A stretch of DNA of 64,000 bases from positions 850,001-914,000 of the forward strand of contig NZ_CP096972.1 in assembly GCF_024758725.1 (NCBI RefSeq), read 5' to 3'. Shown here piece after piece: positions 8,518 to 16,050 of this stretch. This DNA is from Sphingomonas sp. SUN039 (GTDB lineage Bacteria; Pseudomonadota; Alphaproteobacteria; Sphingomonadales; Sphingomonadaceae). Both the position numbers and the translations under genes were made by a program. Every line of letters begins with the position of its first letter. Positions within the stretch are counted from its first letter, which is position 1. A model generated the notes under the pieces. The model had not been told where the DNA came from and made no database searches. It worked only from the letters and a program-made list of their open reading frames with translations.

Positions 8518-9366
8518 GTGCTGATCGCGCAGGTCACCGACATCCATCTCGGATTCGAGCCGGACAACCCGGCCGAGTTCAACCGCAAGCGGCTCGACCA
8601 GGTGCTCAAGCAACTGAAGTCGATGGTGCCGAAACCCGACTGCCTCATTGCGACCGGCGACCTGACCGAGTTCGGCGATGCCGACAGCTATCGCCGGTTG
8701 AAGAACGCCTTTGCCCAGCTCGATTTTCCGGTGTGGCCGATGGTCGGCAACCACGACATCCGCGCCAATTTCGCGGCGCATTTCCCCGACGTGCCGGGAC
8801 ATGACGGGTTCGTTCAATATGAATTCGACGCGGGGCCGCTGCGTGTCCTGATGCTCGATACGCTCGAGGACGGGCGGCACGGCGGCGCATTCTGTGCGGT
8901 GCGCGCGGCGTGGCTGACGGCGCGGCTCGACGAGGATCGCGCGCGTCCCACTGTCGTCGTCATGCACCACCCCCCGGTCGAAGTCGGCATCGAGTGGATG
9001 AACACGCACCCTGAAGAGGATTGGGTGCAGCGGTTCCGCGCCTGTGTCGCGGAGCGGAGCAATATCGTCGCGATAATCTGCGGCCACCTTCACCGCCCGA
9101 TCACAACCCAGTGGGAGGGGACGACGATTGCGATCTGCCCCGCAACCTCGCCGCAGGTCGCGCTCGACATGTCGCCGATCGATCCGGAGCGTCCCGACAA
9201 CCGCCCGATGATCATCGCCGACCCGCCCGCGTTCGCGCTGCACTGGTGGAACGGTAGCGAACTCATCACCCATTTCGACACGGCGGGCGCGCATGTAATG
9301 CTCGCACAGTTCGACGCGAAAATGCAGGGACTGGTGCGGAGCCTGATCGCGGAGCGGCCCGCCTAA
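8518..9366 (+). CDS. CpdA-like class III cyclic nucleotide phosphodiesterase (calcineurin-like metallophosphoesterase)
   Basis: A 282-residue enzyme. GTG at 8518 was chosen because ggagagggg at 8500-8508 is a good Shine-Dalgarno sequence at the right distance. The translation then opens directly on VLIAQVTDIHLG. All five metal motifs are present: D8-x-H10, GDLTEFGD (D48), GNHD (N78, H79), HHPP and GHLHRP. This is the motif set of CpdA/Rv0805-type 3',5'-cAMP phosphodiesterases. It is the last gene of the operon that encodes the two cNMP-binding domains, which supports a cyclic-nucleotide substrate, though the family also includes other phosphoesterases. Its stop codon overlaps the convergent vapC stop. 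Confidence 0.8.
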   Translation: MLIAQVTDIHLGFEPDNPAEFNRKRLDQVLKQLKSMVPKPDCLIATGDLTEFGDADSYRRLKNAFAQLDFPVWPMVGNHDIRANFAAHFPDVPGHDGFVQYEFDAGPLRVLMLDTLEDGRHGGAFCAVRAAWLTARLDEDRARPTVVVMHHPPVEVGIEWMNTHPEEDWVQRFRACVAERSNIVAIICGHLHRPITTQWEGTTIAICPATSPQVALDMSPIDPERPDNRPMIIADPPAFALHWWNGSELITHFDTAGAHVMLAQFDAKMQGLVRSLIAERPA

Positions 9367-9755
9367 AGGTCTAAGCCGTCGTTGACGTCCGTCTTGGTGA
9401 AATCGATGCCGACGAACAACAGCGGCACACCGTTCGACTTTGCACAGGCGTAGGCAAAGCAATCGCCCATGTTCAGCTTGTATCTGCCCGTGTTGTACCT
9501 GACGCGAGCCTCGGAGGCGATACGGGCCTCCTCGGGACCGATGGCGCTGACTGAGATGTTCGCATCGTCGAGCAGTCCTAGAACCTGTGCTCGCGCTTCG
9601 AGCGGCGCGTGATTCCGTTCGATACGGGCTGTAGCCTCCCAGATCGCAATCGCCGATGTCAGCCGTTCGGCGTGCTTGTCGAGCGACTTGACCAGCAGTT
9701 CGAAATTCGGCTCGCGCAGCAACATCGCCACGATTGCCGACGCATCGACGAACAT
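9363..9755 (-). CDS. vapC: VapC-type PIN-domain ribonuclease toxin
   Basis: A 130-residue PIN-domain protein with the acidic triad of VapC toxins: Asp4 in MFVDASAIVAML, Glu in SAIAIWEATARIE (about residue 44) and Asp in LNMGDCFAYACAK. VapC enzymes cleave RNA in a Mg-dependent way and are held inactive by VapB. It overlaps the upstream antitoxin gene by an ATGA junction, the usual coupling of these modules. Its stop codon overlaps that of the convergent phosphodiesterase, so the module sits exactly at the meeting point of the two cytochrome operons. Confidence 0.92.
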   Translation of the reverse strand: MFVDASAIVAMLLREPNFELLVKSLDKHAERLTSAIAIWEATARIERNHAPLEARAQVLGLLDDANISVSAIGPEEARIASEARVRYNTGRYKLNMGDCFAYACAKSNGVPLLFVGIDFTKTDVNDGLDL

Positions 9756-10000
9756 CAGCGTTCGTCTTCGCCGTTGATCCAGTCGTCGAATTCCTTGTCG
9801 GTCATTCCGTCAGTGATCGGGACACGCACAGCGGCGAGCGCCTCCTGACGCTTTCTGAGTTTTTCCAGCAGTGTCGGCTCATGCTTCGCCAAACGCTCCT
9901 CGACGGCCAGTTCGATGGCGCGCGTCAGGCCGACGCCTTCCTTGCGCGCGAGATCGCGGACCTTGTAATCGACTTTGACGTCGCGGACGTGGAAGGCCAT
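9755..10000 (-). CDS. vapB: VapB-type antitoxin
   Basis: An 81-residue acidic/basic partitioned protein in the Rv0623/PSK-type VapB family. It has an N-terminal DNA-binding stretch (VKVDYKVRDLARKEGVGLTRAIELAVEERL) and a C-terminal tail (MTDKEFDDWINGEDER) expected to wrap the toxin. It precedes and overlaps vapC by four bases. A cluster of repeats immediately upstream is the probable autoregulatory operator. Confidence 0.88.
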   Translation of the reverse strand: MAFHVRDVKVDYKVRDLARKEGVGLTRAIELAVEERLAKHEPTLLEKLRKRQEALAAVRVPITDGMTDKEFDDWINGEDER

Positions 10001-10011
10001 CGGGGCAGCTC

Positions 10012-10049
10012 CGGCTAGACGGCTAGACGATAGCGGCTATCCGGCTAGA
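10012..10049. promoter_or_regulatory. Probable vapBC operator: three CGGCTAGA repeats around a palindrome
   Basis: Directly upstream of vapB, three copies of cggctaga start at 10012, 10020 and 10042. A 13-base perfect palindrome, gatagcggctatc, lies at 10029-10041 between the second and third copies. Type II antitoxins commonly autoregulate by binding such clustered repeats. The stretch ends nine bases before the decaheme cytochrome stop codon, so it belongs to vapBC and not to that gene. Confidence 0.6.
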
Positions 10050-10057
10050 TTTCAAGA

Positions 10058-13000
10058 TCAGCCGACCCAGTCTGCCATGCTTGGCGTATCGATGACCTTG
10101 TACGGGACGCGGCGGGGTCCGAGGAACAGCTTCTCCATTTCGGTCCGCGTAAACGGGCGCGAGCCGAGGCGGCCGAACACCGCAATCTGACCGCCGGTTT
10201 CGTCCACCGCGCGGTCGCGGTCGAGGCCGCGTGACAGGGCGAGCGCCGGGGAGGGCGTTTTGGCCCAGGCGATCAGTTCGGGCTTGGGCGGGGGCGAGAA
10301 GCCGTAGAAATTGGGCTGGCTGGCGGGGCTGGTGAGCTGGACGACCTTCAGGCCCGCGCGCCCGTCTGCCACATAGGCGAACAGCGAAGCATTGGTGCCG
10401 CCGATCACGACATCGCGGACATCGGTCATGGCGCTGCCGAATGTCTCCTTCAGATAGACGGACGGTGCGCGCGGCTTGGTGATATCGACAATAACCAGTC
10501 CCTCCGCCCCGCCCGCGACATAGGCATAGGTGCGCCCGAGGTAGATGCGGTGCGCGTCGGTGAGCGCGATGTTGCCCGAGGGGACCGCGACCGGTTGCGA
10601 CAGGTCGGTGACGTCGAAGAGTTTCAGCCCCGTCCGGTCGCTGACCCACAAATAGCGGAACTGGATTGCCGAAGCGCGGGCGTCGTCGAGCGGGATTTGC
10701 GCGGTGAGTTTGGGCTTCAACGGATCGTCGAGGTCGATCACCGCAAGGCCCGCGTCGGTCGTGACATAGGCAAAATGGCCCGCCAAGGTCACATGCCGCG
10801 CTCCTTTCAGCACATTGCCCGGGTTCCACGTCACCGCGCGTTTCAGGAAATTGTTGCGGAACTCGCCATCGGCCAAGGCGTCGATGTTGACGAGGATCAG
10901 GCCCTCGACAGCATCGGTGACCACGGCATAGTTATAGATCGGGTGGAATGCCTGTTCCTGGTTGAGTTCGCGCATTTCCGCCGTGTTGCGGGTTGGCGCG
11001 ATGTTTTGGTCGGTCGGCAGCGCCATGCAGGTCGCATTCGTGGTCGCTACATGCGTGTCCTGCCCGAGCGGCGAGAAGGGCGCGCTGACGATGGGGTTGG
11101 AGAAGCCCTTGTTGGCAATCGAGGCAACGTCATAGGCGCGGAAGCCGCCGCGCCCCTCCGCCACGAACATATATTCGCCGCGCAGTTGCAGGCAGCCGAC
11201 AGCGTCCTTCGTGCCTTGTGTCACGTTGCGGAATTGCTCGCTCGGATTGGTTTCGCCCGATAGATTTTTGTCGAATTTCACGCCGCGCGTCCACTCGATC
11301 AGTTCGCGCTTGTTGCGCTCGACATGCGCCTTGTAGAAATCGGGATAGGCATAGCGGTGGAGGTAGCTACCGATCACCGCCTGCGGCTCAGACCATTCGG
11401 TTACGCGCACCGCCTCGAACCCGCTCTCGAGCCCGGTCCACGCGTTCATGCCGACGAAATTGACCGTGCCGGTGCCGAGGAGCAAAAGCTGCGCCATGAT
11501 CGCGTTATTGTCGTCGGCGGCGGACAGATGGCAGTCGCTGCACGTCTTGGTTTCGGTTGTCCGCACCGTGTGCGGGAAGTGCGGTGCGAACGCCTGTGAC
11601 GAGAAACCGATGGCCGAAATCGGCGGTTGCTGGATGTAGATGCGTTCGCGGTTGAGATTGGTCGACGACAGCACCAGCGCCGAGGTCGAGCGCACCGGCG
11701 CGATGATGTTGCCCTTGGTCGTCTGGTGCCGCCCGAGCTGGAACATGTCGTCGCGCGCGACCTGCGGGTTGTAGCTCGCCCAGTTGCGCGTCTCCTCGCC
11801 CTCGTATTTGTGGCTCGACGTTTTCCAGTTCGCCTCGATGGGAAGGTGGCACCCGCCGCACGAGGTTGTCCAGGACAAGTGGCAGGTAAAGCACGTCATA
11901 TTGTCGTCGCCGTGCGCGCGGTCGGTCTTGGCGATACCGCTGCCCCAGTTCATCGTGCCCGCTGGTGACAGCTTGCCCATCAGCTTCGCGCGCGCCGCCT
12001 TCATGTTGAAATCGGGCGAGGTGGGGTCGACCGAGTCCTTGACCAGATGCACCCGCCATTCGAGCTTGGGATCGGTAATCGACCGCTGCATCAGCACGCG
12101 GCGACCGCTTGGTTCGGTCATCCACTCGAAACGCCGCTGTCCGTCGGGGTTGCGGAGCAGCGCCAGATTCTCGCCTTCGGGCCGTGCCGCGACGTTCGAG
12201 GTCAACAGGTTGGGATAGGCATCGACGGTGCCGTGGCAGTCCTTGCAGCCGATCTGGACGGCGTTGGCGACCTCGCCATAGATCAGGCCATTGCCATGGC
12301 TGTCCTGCGCGAAATGGCAGTCGGCGCATTGCAGGCCCTTCTCCGCGTGAATATCCATCATGTGCACCGATTTGCCGGGGTTGGTGCCGATGGGGACGAA
12401 CTTGCCTTCGCCTGCCTTGCGGAATTTCTCGGGGTCGTCGTTCGGCACGATCCGTCCTTCCGCATCGAGCAGATTGCCCGCGCGGTCGCGCTTCAGGATC
12501 GCGCGGAAGTTCCAGCCATGACCGTGGTAATCGGCGAACTGGGTGTCCTCGTTCCCCTCGTTCAGGTCGTACACGTTCCGCAGGAAATCGAGATCGGCCC
12601 ATTTGCCGCCGACCGCTGCGGCTTCCGGATTGCGGTCGAGCACCTCGCGCGCGAACTTTGCCGTCGGGTAGCGCTGCTTCTCCGGCCACATGCGCGGCGC
12701 GTCGCTCTCGTAATCCCACATCGTGTAGCCGAGGTAGCTGTTCAGGAAGATGTTCGGCTGGTGCATGTGGCAGTTCATGCACTGCGCGGTGGGAATCGCG
12801 CGGGTGAAGGCATGTTCGACCGGGTGGCCCTTTTCCTTCATCCCCGGCTCGCGGGCTGGATTGCCGTGCGGGAAGACGCCCTCATCGCCGTGTGCTGCCG
12901 CCATTGCGCCGTGCGCGGGGGCGTGATTGCCGGGCTCGCCATGGCCGCCGGGCATTGGTTCCAGCTTGTCCCTGATCGTCGGATCGACCGTCGCGGTCTG

Positions 13001-14062
13001 GCCGTCGCGCCCGTATTTCGCCCACACGCTCGAATGACGCGGCTCGCGGTCGTTGGCGTAGACGACATGGCACCCGGCACAGCCCGACTGGCGATAATCG
13101 CCCGGCTGGTCGTTGGTCCCCATGAACCACATGAACGGATCGTTGAGCCGCGTCTTGTGGATGTTGAGCACCGGAATGGCGACGCGCAGGCCGGTTCCGG
13201 GGCCGCGGTTCGACTGCTTCAGGTCGGGCCGGCCGGGCTCTTCGAGCCGCTGAATCTGCCCCGTCGAGTTGGGCAGGCCGATCTCGGTAAACTGCGTGCC
13301 GATGTTGCGCCCGCCGCGTTCGAACACGCGGAAAATGTCGGCAGGCGGCACGACCTGCCAGGTCGGCAGCGGGTATAGGACGGGCAATGCCCCGCGCGCC
13401 TTTTGCTCGGGCGTGACGGTGCCGTGCGAGCTGCCCGGCGACATCACCTTCGCCGGTTCGCCGGTGCGCGTGTACGCTTCTCCCAGCGTGTAATTCTTGA
13501 ACGGCAATATGCCATTGTTGTAGCTCGCGCCACCCCATAGCATCGCGCCCGACGCCATGATCGAGCGTTCGGCAGCCTCGATCACTTCGATATGGCATGC
13601 CCCGCAACTCTCGCGCACGACGCGGTAGTCGGACGGATTGACGAAGCGGATGTATTCGGGGGCCTCGCGGTTCAGCAACGTATAGCTGCGCTGCGGATTC
13701 GCCGACGACGGCCAGTGCCAGGCCTTGGGGTAGCGCGGCAGGATGTGCGCGGCGTTGCGGAGTTTGGCGTAACGCGGGTCGTCCATCTTCCATGCAGCAT
13801 CGGTCAGCATGACCGCAGCATTGCCACCGTGGCAATCGGTGCAGCCGAGCACGACGGCTTCGGACTTGTGCATCGACCAGGCGTCGCTCGCCGAATGGCA
13901 CGAAATGCACCCGGCGGACTTTGCCCTGGCCTGCGCGGGCGTCTGCGTCTGCGGGGCAGGGGGCGCAAAGGCGTAGGCGATCTGCTGCGGCTTTTCCTCG
14001 TCCGAGGCGCGTAGCATCGATGCGGGCACCAGCAACACGAGGAGGAGCAGCAGGCGGCGCAT
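10058..14062 (-). CDS. Secreted decaheme c-type cytochrome with C-terminal LVIVD beta-propeller-like repeats
   Basis: A 1334-residue exported protein. The start was set at 14062, which overlaps the porin stop as ATGA and gives a clear signal peptide (MRRLLLLLVLLVPASMLRAS). Ten CxxCH motifs lie between residue 52 and about 843: CISCH, CTDCH, CGACH, CAGCH, CMNCH, CADCH, CKDCH, CFTCH, CGGCH and CSDCH. The last about 480 residues carry repeats of the LVIVD type (GLAVIDLDDPLKP, GLKLFDVTDLSQP, GLVIVDITKPRAP), which usually form a propeller. Long His-rich linkers may provide distal heme ligands. Coupled to the barrel gene, it is the best candidate for the outer, surface or periplasmic, cytochrome of a porin-cytochrome complex. 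Substrate is unknown. Confidence 0.85.
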   Translation of the reverse strand: MRRLLLLLVLLVPASMLRASDEEKPQQIAYAFAPPAPQTQTPAQARAKSAGCISCHSASDAWSMHKSEAVVLGCTDCHGGNAAVMLTDAAWKMDDPRYAKLRNAAHILPRYPKAWHWPSSANPQRSYTLLNREAPEYIRFVNPSDYRVVRESCGACHIEVIEAAERSIMASGAMLWGGASYNNGILPFKNYTLGEAYTRTGEPAKVMSPGSSHGTVTPEQKARGALPVLYPLPTWQVVPPADIFRVFERGGRNIGTQFTEIGLPNSTGQIQRLEEPGRPDLKQSNRGPGTGLRVAIPVLNIHKTRLNDPFMWFMGTNDQPGDYRQSGCAGCHVVYANDREPRHSSVWAKYGRDGQTATVDPTIRDKLEPMPGGHGEPGNHAPAHGAMAAAHGDEGVFPHGNPAREPGMKEKGHPVEHAFTRAIPTAQCMNCHMHQPNIFLNSYLGYTMWDYESDAPRMWPEKQRYPTAKFAREVLDRNPEAAAVGGKWADLDFLRNVYDLNEGNEDTQFADYHGHGWNFRAILKRDRAGNLLDAEGRIVPNDDPEKFRKAGEGKFVPIGTNPGKSVHMMDIHAEKGLQCADCHFAQDSHGNGLIYGEVANAVQIGCKDCHGTVDAYPNLLTSNVAARPEGENLALLRNPDGQRRFEWMTEPSGRRVLMQRSITDPKLEWRVHLVKDSVDPTSPDFNMKAARAKLMGKLSPAGTMNWGSGIAKTDRAHGDDNMTCFTCHLSWTTSCGGCHLPIEANWKTSSHKYEGEETRNWASYNPQVARDDMFQLGRHQTTKGNIIAPVRSTSALVLSSTNLNRERIYIQQPPISAIGFSSQAFAPHFPHTVRTTETKTCSDCHLSAADDNNAIMAQLLLLGTGTVNFVGMNAWTGLESGFEAVRVTEWSEPQAVIGSYLHRYAYPDFYKAHVERNKRELIEWTRGVKFDKNLSGETNPSEQFRNVTQGTKDAVGCLQLRGEYMFVAEGRGGFRAYDVASIANKGFSNPIVSAPFSPLGQDTHVATTNATCMALPTDQNIAPTRNTAEMRELNQEQAFHPIYNYAVVTDAVEGLILVNIDALADGEFRNNFLKRAVTWNPGNVLKGARHVTLAGHFAYVTTDAGLAVIDLDDPLKPKLTAQIPLDDARASAIQFRYLWVSDRTGLKLFDVTDLSQPVAVPSGNIALTDAHRIYLGRTYAYVAGGAEGLVIVDITKPRAPSVYLKETFGSAMTDVRDVVIGGTNASLFAYVADGRAGLKVVQLTSPASQPNFYGFSPPPKPELIAWAKTPSPALALSRGLDRDRAVDETGGQIAVFGRLGSRPFTRTEMEKLFLGPRRVPYKVIDTPSMADWVG

Positions 14063-16047
14063 CAGAAACTCACCGTCGCATTGGCGAGGATCGAATAAAA
14101 GGTGCCGTCCCGCCTGTTCGTCGTGAACAGGTCGCGAAAGCCGTTGCCCGGTAGCAATGCTGCACCCGACAGGCGCAGCACGACATTCTGGATCGCCTTC
14201 GGTCGCCAGATCGCCGAGGCGCTCAAATCCCAGCCGATGGCCTTCGGAATACTGCCCTCGACGCGCAGCACCTGCAGCGTTGTCGTGTTGGCGAACCACA
14301 AATGATTGGCGTTGACCGACAGCCGGAATTTTGGCGTCAGGTCGAAATCCGCCCCCGCGCCGAGCAGCATCGTGCCGGGGTTGTTGAAGTTCGACTGCCC
14401 CTGCTCCTTCGACGAACGCAGCGAATTGAGGATGCCGTTGCGCCCGTTGATCGCCACCGCGCGTCCGCCGCCCGCGAACGGGATCGTCTGGCGGATCCAG
14501 TAGCTGGTATCGGCCCCGGCAAATACCGGGTTTTCGAAAATCGCGTCGAAACCCTCCTCGATGTCGTCATAGGGGTTGCCGTCGCCGCTGGCGTAGAGCG
14601 CGGACACGCGGAAGCGCGCCCAGTCGGTATCGATGCTAGGTTCGGCGGCGAGGAAATACGCGCGGATGTTCGCCGAGCGCGAAGTGAAGAAGCTGTTCCG
14701 GTCGCGTCCGACCACCGCATAGGCCTGTGCGGTCAGGTTAAGCCGCCCGATATGCCCGTCGGCACCATAGCCGAAATAGACGACATCGTAATCGCGCCCG
14801 CGCAGGTCGCCGAGCAACGCGGGGCGGACCGGAAAACCGTTGGTATCGCTCTTCACCGCGTTGCGTTCGCGGTTCATATTATAGGTGACCGAGAGCTGGC
14901 TGGTCAGGCCGACGACCGGAAAATCCTGGCGATAGGCGTTGGCCGTCAGGATCACGTCGCGGCGCGGCAGCGTATCGACGCGGTTGAGGCCGGAATTGGT
15001 GTCCTTTTCGAGCCGGAAGAACGCCGCGACATTATACTGCCAGCGGTTGTTGTCGCGATTGCCGAACAGGCGCACCCCGAGCTGCTGGTCGTTGAACAGG
15101 AAGCCGCGAAAGTCGGACTGGAACGGCTGGATGCCGATCCGCAAACTGTCGAAATCGTACCGGTCGGACGTGTTGCGAAGGTGGTAATCGACGAACGCTT
15201 CCTGGACGCCCAGAAAATGATCGAAGCGGCGCGAGCGCACCGACGGCGCGACATTGAGGATGCGGCGCTCGTTCACGTCGACATAGTTGATGTTGTAGGC
15301 GATCAGCAGCTTGTATTCGATCTCCGGCGGCTTGAACGCGGTCGACCCCTTGAACAGCGAGAAACCGGCCAGAAAGGTCTGCGAAAGGACGAGCGAGTCC
15401 GCCCGTCCGAATACGTCGAGGCTGCCGGGGCGCTCGGTCGTCTGCACCCCTTGCGGCGTCGGAAAGCTGCGCGGCTCGACCACGGTATCGCTGATCGCGG
15501 TGCCGACGAAGAACCAATCCTCGTGCTTGAGCCCGAGGAATTTGGGCGTCGCGCAGGGGGGAATACCCGCTTCCTCGCGCCGGTGCTGTTCCTCCTCGGT
15601 CGGCAGGCACAGCGGGCGGTCGCCCTTCAGGACGTTCTGGTGATAGGGATCGCGCGTCGAATGGCACACCGCGTTGATGCCGGTGAACAGGCCGCCTTCG
15701 GGGCAGAATGCCTTGAGCAGCCGGTAGCGATCGGGGATCGGGAACTCGCTCGTCGGAAACGCCTCGGGCGGCGGCGCGCGGACGGCACCGGGATTCTCCT
15801 GCGTAAGCCGGTCGGGGAGAGGGTTGCGAAAGCCGGGGCGGCGGCGGCCATCGATCAGCGCGCCGTCGGCATCGGGACCGGCATCCCGTGTCGTCCCGGG
15901 CAGTTGCGGCGGTAGCGCGTTTTTCGACGGAACGACCGGCTTGCCATCTTCGCGTGCCATCGGCGGGGGCTTCGGTTCCTCGGACGGCACACTCGCCGAC
16001 TGGCTCGCCAGCACGCTGAGGACCGCGCCGAGATAGTCGAGGCTCAC
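14062..16047 (-). CDS. Outer-membrane beta-barrel protein of a porin-cytochrome operon
   Basis: A 661-residue protein starting at GTG; an in-frame TGA lies one codon upstream, so it cannot start earlier. Residues 1-18 resemble a short, weak signal sequence. From about residue 170 there are alternating aromatic/hydrophobic strands (FRLSVNANHLWFANTTTL, YDVVYFGYGADGHIG) and the chain ends ATVSF with the C-terminal Phe typical of Bam-inserted barrels. The N-terminal part has four cysteines (C115, C128, C147, C165) but no CxxCH, so no c-type heme is expected. Overlap with the decaheme gene and closeness to a lipoprotein and pentaheme gene suggest the role MtrB/OmbB plays in other electron conduits. 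No clear sequence similarity to MtrB is claimed. Confidence 0.75.
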   Translation of the reverse strand: MSLDYLGAVLSVLASQSASVPSEEPKPPPMAREDGKPVVPSKNALPPQLPGTTRDAGPDADGALIDGRRRPGFRNPLPDRLTQENPGAVRAPPPEAFPTSEFPIPDRYRLLKAFCPEGGLFTGINAVCHSTRDPYHQNVLKGDRPLCLPTEEEQHRREEAGIPPCATPKFLGLKHEDWFFVGTAISDTVVEPRSFPTPQGVQTTERPGSLDVFGRADSLVLSQTFLAGFSLFKGSTAFKPPEIEYKLLIAYNINYVDVNERRILNVAPSVRSRRFDHFLGVQEAFVDYHLRNTSDRYDFDSLRIGIQPFQSDFRGFLFNDQQLGVRLFGNRDNNRWQYNVAAFFRLEKDTNSGLNRVDTLPRRDVILTANAYRQDFPVVGLTSQLSVTYNMNRERNAVKSDTNGFPVRPALLGDLRGRDYDVVYFGYGADGHIGRLNLTAQAYAVVGRDRNSFFTSRSANIRAYFLAAEPSIDTDWARFRVSALYASGDGNPYDDIEEGFDAIFENPVFAGADTSYWIRQTIPFAGGGRAVAINGRNGILNSLRSSKEQGQSNFNNPGTMLLGAGADFDLTPKFRLSVNANHLWFANTTTLQVLRVEGSIPKAIGWDLSASAIWRPKAIQNVVLRLSGAALLPGNGFRDLFTTNRRDGTFYSILANATVSF

Positions 16048-16050
16048 CGC

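Noticed and set aside
12047-13378. 443-codon plus-strand frame opposite the decaheme gene
   Set aside because: Antisense to CxxCH coding sequence; Val/Arg/Ala-rich and without domains.
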